A stretch of DNA of 64,000 bases from Cerina litoralis (lineage in GTDB: Bacteria > Bacteroidota > Bacteroidia > Flavobacteriales > Flavobacteriaceae), in assembly GCA_022008415.1 (NCBI GenBank), contig JAIRBC010000023.1, positions 1 through 64,000 on the forward strand. The letters are read 5' to 3'. The notes under the pieces were generated by a model. It had not been told where the DNA came from. It did not search any database and was given only the letters and a program-made list of their open reading frames with translations. Position 1 is the stretch's first letter; every line of letters begins with the position of its first letter. Positions 35,695 to 44,039 of the stretch are shown here, piece by piece. Both the position numbers and the translations under genes were made by a program.

Positions 35695-37548
35695 ATGACT
35701 CCACCCAACTATTTTTTAAGCAAATTGGTTATTTCCGGATTGATGCTAGCGGTATCCATTTCTGGATTTTCCCAATCAAGGGCACAAATGGATGACAATT
35801 TCCATTTTGCAAAACAGCACAAGGATGATTTAACGCTGAGCGTATATATTACGGCACATTCAGTAGACCGGTTGCTGTCAACCCCTGAAGGCAGGAGGGA
35901 AGCCACTTCGCTCATGATGGCAAACGGAATCACCAAAGCTTACGTGGAGGTGTATCGAGGGGGATTGGTCGTTTCACCGAGCTTATTGACCGAAGTCACC
36001 AAATATTTTAACCAAAATGGATTTGAGGTTGTCGGAGGAATTGCAACGGTACCCGGGGGCGATATTGGGGTAAAGGGAGAGGGAGATCTTGGTGGTTGGT
36101 TCAATTGGCAGAATCCAAAGACCCAACAAGATATGAGAAAAGTAATGTTAGACGTAGCTCCTATTTTTGACACTTTTATCATTGACGACTTTTTGTGTAC
36201 GGAAGATACCAGCCCAGAGTCAAAGACAGCCAAGGGAGACCGTAGTTGGTCTGAATATAGGAGACAGATGCTAACGGAATTGGCAACATCTATATTCATT
36301 GAACCAGCCAAGTCTGTCAATCCGGATATCCACATGATCATCAAATATCCGCAATGGTACGATCGTTTTCACGTGTTTGGTTATGATGTGGAAAGTGGTC
36401 CGCGGATATTTGACGAAGTTTGGGTAGGAACGGAAACACGCGGACAATACACCCAGCGTTTTGGGTTTGTGCAGCCCTATGAAGGATTCGTAAATTACAG
36501 CTGGATCAAATCCATTGCGGGGAAGAAGATTGGGGGAGCCTGGTTTGATTACATAGATTGCGATGCTTTGGATTTTATAGAACAGGCCTATCAATCCGTA
36601 CTGGCAGGTGCAAACGAATTGGTTATTTTTAATTATGGGAGTTTTGTAAATGGCCATCCCGGACATCATTTACTGCGGATGGATTTTGAAAAATTGGCAA
36701 GGCTGGCCAAAGCCGTGAGGACCTATCCAATACACGGGATAGCAGGTTATAAACCTCCGAGTAGTGATCCGGGAGGTGATATGTACATCATGGATTTTAT
36801 TGGCATGTTTGGGATACCATTAATCCCAACGGCATATTATCCCGAAAGCGCAGCAACCATTGTTTTACCCACGCAAGCTGCCTCCGATCCGGAAATTGTT
36901 GGGAAGGTGGTGAGATCGCACAAGCAGGGGAAAAGAATTATAATGACGGCGGGGTTTTTGGCAAAAGTGGACGACCAAGGAAAATTGGCCAAATTGGCGG
37001 GAATTGAAAAGCCAACAATTGAGACAATAAGCGCGGAGAAAATAGTTCTGGAAGGAAGTGACGCTAATTTGGAAAAGCCGCTGGATTTGGAGGCGGTATT
37101 GGAAGCTAAAAAAGCAACCGTGATCCTGGAAGCCAAATCGGGCAATCGCACCATTCCGTTTTTGACCCAAAACAAGAACGGGCAGATATATGTATTAAAT
37201 TCGCATACGTTTTCGGATGCTGATTTCAAGGCTGTGGGGGAGGTTTTACTTTCCCCTCGACCTCTAGGTTTGCTCGATCTGCCCGCTGCCTGGGCCAATG
37301 TCATTCGAAATGTTTTCAACGAACAATTACAAATTACACTTAGTGGGCCAACCAGAATCACCATGCAACCCATGGAAAATGGAGACATTATTTTGCACAA
37401 CTACAACAATGAAGCAGTAGAACTTCAATTAAACGGATGGGAAAACAATGCATTTTTGGATGCTTTTACCGGAGAAAAAATTGGTGCAGCATCCGGAACC
37501 CTGAAAATGAAACCGAGGTCAAGGGTATGGCTTGCCAGCAAAAATTAA
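35695..37548 (+). CDS. Large secreted protein, candidate glycoside hydrolase of unrecognised family
   Basis: A 617-residue exported protein (signal peptide about 1-27) that I cannot place in a named family. The first ~340 residues alternate strands and helices like a TIM barrel. Candidate acidic residues lie on strand ends: FIIDDFLCTED, DEVWVGTETRG and GGAWFDYIDCD. A Rossmann-like segment (about 345-440) and a C-terminal beta-sandwich ending LKMKPRSRVWLAS follow, as in multi-domain glycosidases. I start at the ATG at 35695; a TTG 36 bp upstream is unlikely. Upstream, TAACTA (35621) and TAGTTA (35638) form an inverted pair that could be an operator. Confidence 0.7.
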   Translation: MTPPNYFLSKLVISGLMLAVSISGFSQSRAQMDDNFHFAKQHKDDLTLSVYITAHSVDRLLSTPEGRREATSLMMANGITKAYVEVYRGGLVVSPSLLTEVTKYFNQNGFEVVGGIATVPGGDIGVKGEGDLGGWFNWQNPKTQQDMRKVMLDVAPIFDTFIIDDFLCTEDTSPESKTAKGDRSWSEYRRQMLTELATSIFIEPAKSVNPDIHMIIKYPQWYDRFHVFGYDVESGPRIFDEVWVGTETRGQYTQRFGFVQPYEGFVNYSWIKSIAGKKIGGAWFDYIDCDALDFIEQAYQSVLAGANELVIFNYGSFVNGHPGHHLLRMDFEKLARLAKAVRTYPIHGIAGYKPPSSDPGGDMYIMDFIGMFGIPLIPTAYYPESAATIVLPTQAASDPEIVGKVVRSHKQGKRIIMTAGFLAKVDDQGKLAKLAGIEKPTIETISAEKIVLEGSDANLEKPLDLEAVLEAKKATVILEAKSGNRTIPFLTQNKNGQIYVLNSHTFSDADFKAVGEVLLSPRPLGLLDLPAAWANVIRNVFNEQLQITLSGPTRITMQPMENGDIILHNYNNEAVELQLNGWENNAFLDAFTGEKIGAASGTLKMKPRSRVWLASKN

Positions 37549-37605
37549 CATAAATAACTTTTAAGCAGATGTTGTGAAGCTTAATTACCCATATTGGTTG
37601 AACTG

Positions 37606-37624
37606 TGGTCAACCTATCCAGTAC
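37606..37624. terminator. Hairpin at convergent gene ends
   Basis: GGTTGA and TCAACC (6-bp arms, 7-nt loop) lie between the convergent 3' ends of the glycosidase-like and GNAT genes. No T-tract follows, so termination is uncertain. Confidence 0.3.
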
Positions 37625-37671
37625 TTTCCATACCGTACTTGTAGACCCAAATTGAACCTGGCTTTTCAATA

Positions 37672-38361
37672 TTAATCCGTATAGGTCTTTAGCAAATAAT
37701 GCTTTTGCCACTTTCCGAAGAAATTAAAATAAATAAAAAGGTTCAAGTTTTTTGCGTTGAGTTTATTCTTAAACTTGATAGAGGATTTATTAAAATACTC
37801 CGTGATACTATAATTGGTATCCCTTCCTTGTTCCTTGAGGAGTTGGTAACACTTATATCGCAAATAAGGAGCCAAGTTCCTGCCCCTAAAGGAATGAAAC
37901 GTCCACATATTGGCTAGATAGGCCTCGTTTTCCTTTAACGGAAATAATTTTCCCTTAAAATTTAGATCCTTAAAGCCGATAAACATGTACGCTGCAATCT
38001 CGCCATGGTGCTCCAATCCTACGCAATACGGACATTGCCGATACTCCTCAACCCGCCCTTCCAACACCCGATCTCCGGCGTCTTTCCACAGCATTTTAAT
38101 CTCTTCCAAACTCAGGTTTATTAGGGTAAACTCTGAAATATCCCCTTTGATCCCGGGCTCCGTGCAATCTTCCATCCCCTCCCCGACCCAATAATAGGGC
38201 ATAATCTCAATGCCCAGACGCTCCAGCCTGTTCTTTACCCCAAACAAGAACATACCATTTTTAATGACGTCCCTATATCTTTGAAAGGCAGAAACGCGCC
38301 TGCTCTGCCTAATTTGAACAGGTAATTTGGCTGGACTGTTATTTTCTCCCATATTCTCCAT
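37672..38361 (-). CDS. GNAT-like acyltransferase
   Basis: A 229-residue protein with a GNAT-like C-terminal half. The acetyl-CoA-binding segment reads HSFRGRNLAPYLRYKCYQLL near 172-191, preceded by the beta strands of EIAAYMFIGFKDLNF and AYLANMWTFH. The N-terminal ~100 residues are not recognisable. It overlaps the start-side neighbour (the BKACE gene) by 23 bp in minus-strand order and is surely co-transcribed with it. The acceptor substrate is unknown; an amino sugar or amino acid product of the partner enzyme is a speculative possibility. Confidence 0.65.
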   Translation of the reverse strand: MENMGENNSPAKLPVQIRQSRRVSAFQRYRDVIKNGMFLFGVKNRLERLGIEIMPYYWVGEGMEDCTEPGIKGDISEFTLINLSLEEIKMLWKDAGDRVLEGRVEEYRQCPYCVGLEHHGEIAAYMFIGFKDLNFKGKLFPLKENEAYLANMWTFHSFRGRNLAPYLRYKCYQLLKEQGRDTNYSITEYFNKSSIKFKNKLNAKNLNLFIYFNFFGKWQKHYLLKTYTD

Positions 38362-39202
38362 TCCCCGGCTTTAATTTCATTTTCGACCTAAATTCCTCCG
38401 GCTTCATTATTGCCCTCTCATTGGCATTGGCAATAATATGGATTCTACTCAATAATTCCATATTGGTAGCCAACTTGGTCCTTTTCGCATCAAACCATAT
38501 ATTATCCTCAAGGCCAACCCTTACACCGGCGCCACTGGCGATTGCCAAAGAATTCATTTTTAGCTGTTCATAGCCGATTCCAGCCAGACTAAACAGGGAA
38601 TCATCGGGAAGATCTCGGATCATCAAGCCCGTATGTAAAAGATCGGCCTGGGCACAAGCAATATTTCCCAGTAGGAGATTAAAATAATAGGGAGGCTCTA
38701 TCAATTTCTTTTTTTCCAGATATTTGGAGTAATTTATCATTCCGATATCGAAAGCTTCCAATTCCGGTACAATTCCCCTTTCTTTCATAATGGCTGCCAA
38801 ATCCTGAACCATCTTTGGCGAATTTACACTGGCTGTTTTATTAAAATTCAGGGAACTTAGCGTCAGGCTACCAAGGTCCGGTTTTAAAGAACCTTCCAGT
38901 AACAATGGATCTGACCTCAGGTCCAACTCGTTGATATTTCTTCCACTCAGGGAAACACATAAAACCAGATGGGGGGCATGTTTTCTAATGCCTTCGATAA
39001 TTTTCCCATAAATTTCCCTTTTATAGGTCGGTTCCCCAGAGATAGGGTCTCTGGCGTGAATATGTACCATGGTTATTCCCAGTTCGGAAGCTTCAAGAAC
39101 ATCCTCAACGATCTCCTGTACGTGTATGGGAACATGAGGGGTCATTTTTTTGGTCGGGATCATTCCCGTAGGCGTGAAATTGATTATAAGGTTTTCGTGC
39201 AT
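38339..39202 (-). CDS. BKACE family beta-keto acid cleavage enzyme (DUF849)
   Basis: A 287-residue protein of the beta-keto acid cleavage enzyme superfamily, typified by 3-keto-5-aminohexanoate cleavage enzyme (Kce) of lysine fermentation. These zinc enzymes condense a beta-keto acid with acetyl-CoA to give acetoacetate and a new acyl-CoA. The metal site HIHARD is near 47-52, and the family motif GVRVGLEDNIW is near 226-236. The ATG at 39202 is used rather than GTG one codon earlier. The rest of the lysine fermentation pathway is absent here, so the substrate is open. Confidence 0.88.
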   Translation of the reverse strand: MHENLIINFTPTGMIPTKKMTPHVPIHVQEIVEDVLEASELGITMVHIHARDPISGEPTYKREIYGKIIEGIRKHAPHLVLCVSLSGRNINELDLRSDPLLLEGSLKPDLGSLTLSSLNFNKTASVNSPKMVQDLAAIMKERGIVPELEAFDIGMINYSKYLEKKKLIEPPYYFNLLLGNIACAQADLLHTGLMIRDLPDDSLFSLAGIGYEQLKMNSLAIASGAGVRVGLEDNIWFDAKRTKLATNMELLSRIHIIANANERAIMKPEEFRSKMKLKPGNGEYGRK

Positions 39203-39226
39203 CACCGTCGTATTAGAGCCAAAATT

Positions 39227-39281
39227 TAATCAATTGATTATTGAATCCGTACCAAGATCGGAAATATTCGACCTTTCCGAT
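39227..39281. promoter_or_regulatory. Two inverted repeats in the BKACE/GH20 divergent spacer
   Basis: TAATCAATTGATTA (39227-39240) is a perfect 14-bp palindrome 25 bp upstream of the BKACE start. ATCGGAAA (39257-39264) and TTTCCGAT (39274-39281) form a second perfect inverted repeat with a 9-bp centre. Either could bind a dimeric regulator of the divergent genes. No regulator gene is adjacent. Confidence 0.45.
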
Positions 39282-39442
39282 TCTTAAATCGTTGAACTAC
39301 AATTCTAAAGGTGCTATTGATATCGATGCCGTTAGGGCGGGCAGTAAGGTTGCTCGTTAAATTAAAAGCCGTGAACCAAAGATTCCTGCCATCCGATATC
39401 TACCAAATTTTTCCTATTTTTATAAATTCTAAATGATTTCCG

Positions 39443-40546
39443 ATGGCCAAACTCCTCCCTTTCCTATTGCTGTTGACCGCCCCGTTTTGCGGTTCCGTTC
39501 TCAACGCCCAATCTGTCTTCCCGGTAACGGGATTCTGCATTGGCGCCCCATCCCCCGAAAAGGTAGACGACTTTGCAAATTTTATCGATAACACCTTAGC
39601 TCCGAGCGGTGTCAATACGCTTATTTTACGGGTCGATTTTGAATACGAATACAAGTCCAGACCAGAGCTCCGAGGCGACCATCCGTTGACACGGGAACAG
39701 GTAAAAAAATTGGTGAATATATGTAAGAATCACAACATAGAACTGATACCCCAGATCAATTTATTGGGACATCAGAGCTGGCATAGCAATGTTACAAAAT
39801 TACTGGAAGTGTATCCGCAATTCGACGAAACCCCGGGTGTGAAAATGCCCGAAAAATACGAATGGCCCAATGCTGACGGTCTTTATTGTAAGAGTTATTG
39901 CCCCCTGCACCCGGAAGTGCACGCCGTGGTATTCGATCTGGTCGATGAAATTATGGAGGTGTTCGAGGCAAAATCCTTCCATGCGGGTATGGACGAGGTG
40001 TTTTATTTGGCCGATGACCATTGTCCACGTTGCCAGGGTATGGATCCCGCTACCTTATTTGCGGGGGAAGTCACCAAAATAAGTAACCATTTGAATGCCA
40101 ATGGAGCCCGACTTTGGATTTGGGGCGATCGATTGATCGATGGCAACACCTCCGGCATTGGAATGTGGGAGGCTAGTATGAACAATACGGCAAGGGCTAT
40201 AGATATGATCCCAAAGACGGTCGTTATCTGCGATTGGCACTACGAACGGGCAGATCCTACCCCCGCGTATTTCGCCCTTAAAGGTTTTGACGTAATCGTC
40301 TGTCCTTGGAACCAGCCCACTGTTGCCCGTAATCAGGTTGAAATGTTACACCATCTTAAACAAAATGCAACGGCAAAAATGAAAAAACACTATTTGGGTA
40401 TGATGCAGACCATTTGGTCCACGGCAGACCGGTTTTTGGAGGAATATAACGCTCCCGTTGTACCCGGTGAAAAAAGTCAGGCGGCTTGTTTTAAAGCCAT
40501 GCTGACGGGTATAGAGGAATTTGGAAACGAGGTGCCGAGCCACTAG
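39443..40546 (+). CDS. Secreted glycoside hydrolase family 20-like protein
   Basis: A 367-residue exported protein (signal peptide about 1-23) consisting of a GH20-type TIM barrel without the usual N-terminal GH20b domain. The catalytic pair is Asp184-Glu185 in HAGMDEVF, and QINLLGHQSW and a tryptophan-rich C-terminal half (ARLWIWGDRL, VICDWHYE, VCPWNQP) line the pocket. GH20 enzymes are beta-N-acetylhexosaminidases using substrate-assisted catalysis. Exact specificity is not predictable. It is 26 bp upstream of the glycosyltransferase gene. Confidence 0.82.
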   Translation: MAKLLPFLLLLTAPFCGSVLNAQSVFPVTGFCIGAPSPEKVDDFANFIDNTLAPSGVNTLILRVDFEYEYKSRPELRGDHPLTREQVKKLVNICKNHNIELIPQINLLGHQSWHSNVTKLLEVYPQFDETPGVKMPEKYEWPNADGLYCKSYCPLHPEVHAVVFDLVDEIMEVFEAKSFHAGMDEVFYLADDHCPRCQGMDPATLFAGEVTKISNHLNANGARLWIWGDRLIDGNTSGIGMWEASMNNTARAIDMIPKTVVICDWHYERADPTPAYFALKGFDVIVCPWNQPTVARNQVEMLHHLKQNATAKMKKHYLGMMQTIWSTADRFLEEYNAPVVPGEKSQAACFKAMLTGIEEFGNEVPSH

Positions 40547-40572
40547 CATAATCGCAATTATATTTTGGGTAA

Positions 40573-41583
40573 ATGAACAACCTTCCGTTGGTAAGCATTT
40601 TGATCCCCTTTAAGAATACGGCCCAATTTCTCCAAGAATGTATCCAATCTATTTTGGACCAGAAATATACCAACTGGGAAGTTTTGGCCGTGAATGACCA
40701 TTCGAGCGATGGAAGCCAGACCATCATGGCCAATTTTGCACTAAAAGACAAGCGGATACAAGTGTTCCAAAACCGAGGCAACGGTATCATTCATGCGTTG
40801 CGAACGGCGTACGCCAAAAGTTCGGGGGCGTTTATTACCCGGATGGATTCCGATGACATAATGTTGCCGTATAAACTTCAGGTGATGTCCAATTCGCTTT
40901 TAGAATTTGGACCGGGCAACGTGGCGGTAGGCCAAGTCAAATATTTTTCCCACCGCGGGATAAGCAACGGGTACGCCCGCTATGAACAATGGCTGAATCG
41001 CTTAACCAAAACGGGGGCCAACTACACCGAGATTTATAAGGAATGCCCCGTCCCCTCTCCCTGTTGGATGACATACCGGGAAGATCTGGAAGCGAGTGGT
41101 GCCTTTAAGCCAGACCATTATCCGGAAGATTATGATCTTACCTTCCGCTTTTATGAACAGGGTCTAAAATGTATTTCCTGCAACCAAATCCTTCACCTTT
41201 GGCGAGATTATGACACCCGCACCTCACGGACCAGCGAACACTATGCCCAAAATTATTTTTTGGACGTCAAATTGCATTATTTCCTGAAACTCGACTTTGA
41301 TCCCAGCCGGTCCCTGATTGTTTGGGGCGCGGGAAAAAAAGGTAAGACCATTGCCAAGGGGTTACTGGAGCGGGAGGTGAACTTCTATTGGATCTGCGAT
41401 AACCCAAAGAAAATAGGGAAGCACATCTATGGTAAGGAAATGATGGATTTTAAAGCCTTGGGCGATTTTGGGGACCCCCAAAGTATTATCACCGTAGCCA
41501 ATGAAAGGGCACAGGAGTTTATACATAATTATTTGGAGGAAATGGGACAAAAACCGATACTGGATTATTTCTTCTTCTGCTGA
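40573..41583 (+). CDS. Family 2 glycosyltransferase with C-terminal Rossmann domain
   Basis: A 336-residue cytoplasmic protein. Residues 1-225 form a GT-A glycosyltransferase of family 2, with VSILIPFKN at the start, AVNDHSSDGS, and the metal-binding DSDD at 92-95. Residues about 245-336 form a separate domain starting LIVWGAGKKGKTIAKGL, a dinucleotide-binding Gly motif at 252-257, followed by WICDNPKKIGKHIYG. That resembles the nucleotide-sugar-binding N domain of PglD-like sugar acetyltransferases. The fusion is unusual. It probably acts in surface glycan assembly. Confidence 0.85.
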   Translation: MNNLPLVSILIPFKNTAQFLQECIQSILDQKYTNWEVLAVNDHSSDGSQTIMANFALKDKRIQVFQNRGNGIIHALRTAYAKSSGAFITRMDSDDIMLPYKLQVMSNSLLEFGPGNVAVGQVKYFSHRGISNGYARYEQWLNRLTKTGANYTEIYKECPVPSPCWMTYREDLEASGAFKPDHYPEDYDLTFRFYEQGLKCISCNQILHLWRDYDTRTSRTSEHYAQNYFLDVKLHYFLKLDFDPSRSLIVWGAGKKGKTIAKGLLEREVNFYWICDNPKKIGKHIYGKEMMDFKALGDFGDPQSIITVANERAQEFIHNYLEEMGQKPILDYFFFC

Positions 41584-41610
41584 CAAAAGGAAGTTTGGTT
41601 TTATACGGTC

Positions 41611-41701
41611 TAGGGTTTGGTGTTCTTTAGGTTTAAAAGTCTTGATTCAAGGGTTTCAGGTATAATTTATCAAACTTGAAACCCGAAACCTGAAACTTAA
41701 T
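41611..41701. repeat. Inverted heptad arrays between GT2 and BatA genes
   Basis: The right array (41674-41701) has four exact 7-bp units (ACTTGAA, ACCCGAA and relatives). The left part (41611-41660) holds the complementary words (AGGGTTT, TTTCAGG) in a looser 7-bp frame. The two can pair as a long imperfect hairpin around a TATAATTTAT centre. Confidence 0.65.
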
Positions 41702-41756
41702 TTTATCGATCCATCAAACACAGCCCTTCAACGATAAACCCCCGAACATTTTTAAT

Positions 41757-41764
41757 TATATTTG
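41757..41764 (+). promoter_or_regulatory. Candidate -7 element for the BatA-type gene
   Basis: TATATTTG matches TAnnTTTG exactly, 19 bp before the ATG. A -33 TTTG at the expected distance is not evident. Confidence 0.4.
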
Positions 41765-41783
41765 CCAAACACAACACGAGGGA

Positions 41784-43703
41784 ATGCAGTTTAAATATCC
41801 GGAACTTCTTTGGGCGCTACTCTTACTTCTTATTCCCATCCTTATTCATTTTTTTCAACTCCGCAGATTTAAAAAAACCCATTTTACCAATGTGAAATTT
41901 CTTAAAAAGGTAGTCTCGGAATCCCGAAAGAGCAGAAGATTAAAAAAATGGCTCTTACTGTGTACTCGTTTATTGCTTTTGGTAGCTCTTATTCTTGCCT
42001 TCGCACAACCTTTTTTTGCCAACGACTTAGCCTTAAAGGAAAAGGAGACCGTTGTTTATTTGGATGATTCGTTTAGCATGCAGGCCAAGAACAACAACGA
42101 ATCGTTACTGGGCAGTGCAGTACAGGAACTGATTAGTGAATTTCCAAAGGACAAGCCACTTAGCCTTTTTACCAATGAAAAAACGTTTAGGAACGTTCGT
42201 GTAAAAGACATCCAAAACGACCTTTTAAACCTCTCCTTTACCCCCAAGCAATTACTGCTCAACGAGATAGACCTTAAGGCGGGGACACTGTTTGGAAAGA
42301 CGAGGGGAACCATCAAAAATCTGATCTTGATTTCCGATTTTCAGCAACGAATGGTTTCCGAAATCCCGGATTCGGTCCCAGACTACCGAAGATATCTGGT
42401 GCAATTGTCGCCAGACCCCCTTGAGAACATCTCGATAGACACGGTTTTTTTGAGTAAAACAGGTTCCGAAAACAATGAACTCACTGTAAGTCTCTCTGGT
42501 AGTACCGGAGTAGGAACCATCCCGGTATCATTGACCAACGGAGATAAATTAATTGCAAAAACCTCCGCCAATTTCAACGGCGATCAAAAGGCAGAAATTT
42601 CTTTTTCCCTGCCCTCCAATGCGGTTGTCAACGGAAAGGTGGAAATTACCGACCCCGGTCTTGCCTATGACAACAAACTTTTCTTTAACATCAATAAAAA
42701 GAAAAAAATAAAGGTTATGACGATTTCGGAAGGGAACGATGAATTTTTAGGGCGGATCTACAAGGACGACAGTTTTCAATTTCGTTCCTTTTCCCTGACA
42801 TCCTTAAATTACAGTTTATTGGATAATCAGAACCTGATAATCCTTAATGAGTTACCCCAAATTCCTACCGCCTTACAAAATGCTCTGAGGTCATTTAAGA
42901 AGAATGGGGGAAGTATTGTGGTTATACCATCCAATACGATCGACACAACCTCTTATAACCAATTTCTTGCGAATTTCTACAACACCTCATTTCTTGAAAA
43001 AATATCACAAGATCTGGATATTACCGGTATTGCCTTTTCGCACCCCTTGTACCAACAAGTGTTCGAGAAGAAAACGACCAATTTTCAATATCCTAAAGTA
43101 TCCGAATACTATAGCCTAAGTACCTCCGCACCGCCAATACTCTCCTTTGGCAACAAGGCTCCGTTTTTGATCGGTTCCGACGGCGTGTACCTCTTTTCCG
43201 CTTCGCTTTCCACTCAAAATTCCAATTTTAAGAATTCCCCTTTGATCGTTCCAACATTTTTCAATATTGGAGATCAGAGCCTTAAATTACCCAAATTGTA
43301 CAACCTAATGGGGCCAAGCGTTACAGTGGATGTGCCAGTGGGCCTATCTAAAGATCAAATTTTAAAGGTATCCCAAGACAACTATGAATTTATTCCCCGA
43401 CAAAGGGCTTTCGCCAACAAAACAGAACTATCATTTGGGGACAATCTGGATAAGGACGGTATTTTTACCATAAAAGCGGGAAATTCCATCTTACAGAACA
43501 TCAGTTTCAACTATCCGAGGGAAGAGAGCATATTGGTCTATTTAAATCCCGACAATATTAATGCCATCTCCAAACAAGGATCCATACCCCACTTAATCGA
43601 TGACTTGGTAAATGACGATCGGGTGGTGGAGCTTTGGAAATGGTTTGTTATTTTAGCATTGATTTTCTTCGGTATCGAAGTATTGATTCAAAAGTTAAAA
43701 TGA
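41784..43703 (+). CDS. BatA domain-containing membrane protein
   Basis: A 639-residue protein of the BatA family. The N-terminal module (FKYPELLWALLLLLIPILIH, then HFTNVKFLKKV, then a second hydrophobic span at about 57-75) is diagnostic. The extracytoplasmic part has a von Willebrand-like fold beginning VVYLDDSFSMQAK, a degenerate MIDAS site (D-x-S-x-S). A C-terminal membrane span (about 618-634) anchors the other end. Function is unclear; Bat proteins are linked to stress tolerance and MoxR chaperone systems. No moxR gene is nearby. Confidence 0.85.
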   Translation: MQFKYPELLWALLLLLIPILIHFFQLRRFKKTHFTNVKFLKKVVSESRKSRRLKKWLLLCTRLLLLVALILAFAQPFFANDLALKEKETVVYLDDSFSMQAKNNNESLLGSAVQELISEFPKDKPLSLFTNEKTFRNVRVKDIQNDLLNLSFTPKQLLLNEIDLKAGTLFGKTRGTIKNLILISDFQQRMVSEIPDSVPDYRRYLVQLSPDPLENISIDTVFLSKTGSENNELTVSLSGSTGVGTIPVSLTNGDKLIAKTSANFNGDQKAEISFSLPSNAVVNGKVEITDPGLAYDNKLFFNINKKKKIKVMTISEGNDEFLGRIYKDDSFQFRSFSLTSLNYSLLDNQNLIILNELPQIPTALQNALRSFKKNGGSIVVIPSNTIDTTSYNQFLANFYNTSFLEKISQDLDITGIAFSHPLYQQVFEKKTTNFQYPKVSEYYSLSTSAPPILSFGNKAPFLIGSDGVYLFSASLSTQNSNFKNSPLIVPTFFNIGDQSLKLPKLYNLMGPSVTVDVPVGLSKDQILKVSQDNYEFIPRQRAFANKTELSFGDNLDKDGIFTIKAGNSILQNISFNYPREESILVYLNPDNINAISKQGSIPHLIDDLVNDDRVVELWKWFVILALIFFGIEVLIQKLK

Positions 43704-44039
43704 CGATGTTTGATGGTAAAAAAAATGAAAAGAACAATGATCGTGAATTTTTCCCTGCAAAAAAACATTTTTTAATACCACTGGATAAATGTTAACCGAT
43801 AATTCAAACATTATGCCCTTGTTAACGATTGACTTTAGGAAGTGCTTTAAACTTTTTACATTCTAGCGAAAATTAGACATTTTTTGCCCCTTTGAAGTCT
43901 TTTTCGAGTTGCATAGTCCCGAAGTCTCGGGGCTACGGAACGAAAAATAGGCAATAAATGGGTGAAAAAGAGCCATTTTTTAGCGAATGGAAAAAGTTTA
44001 AACCACTTCTATTCCAAAAAACGACTAACAATAGACCTC
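43704..44039. other. Spacer with REP-like palindrome
   Basis: About 336 bp without a gene. The notable element is TAGTCCCGA (43914-43922), AGTC, TCGGGGCTA (43927-43935), a 9-bp stem with one G-U wobble. It shares CCCGA/TCGGG arms with the palindrome at 34546. The rest is AT-rich with no evident promoter or RNA. Confidence 0.55.

Noticed and set aside
36837-37400. A 187-codon minus-strand frame opposite the 617-residue secreted protein
   Set aside because: The sense gene has a signal peptide, continuous frame and plausible domains, while the antisense frame has none of these.
37606-37624. A strong bidirectional terminator
   Set aside because: The stem is only 6 bp and lacks a T-tract on either side, so it is listed with low confidence only.
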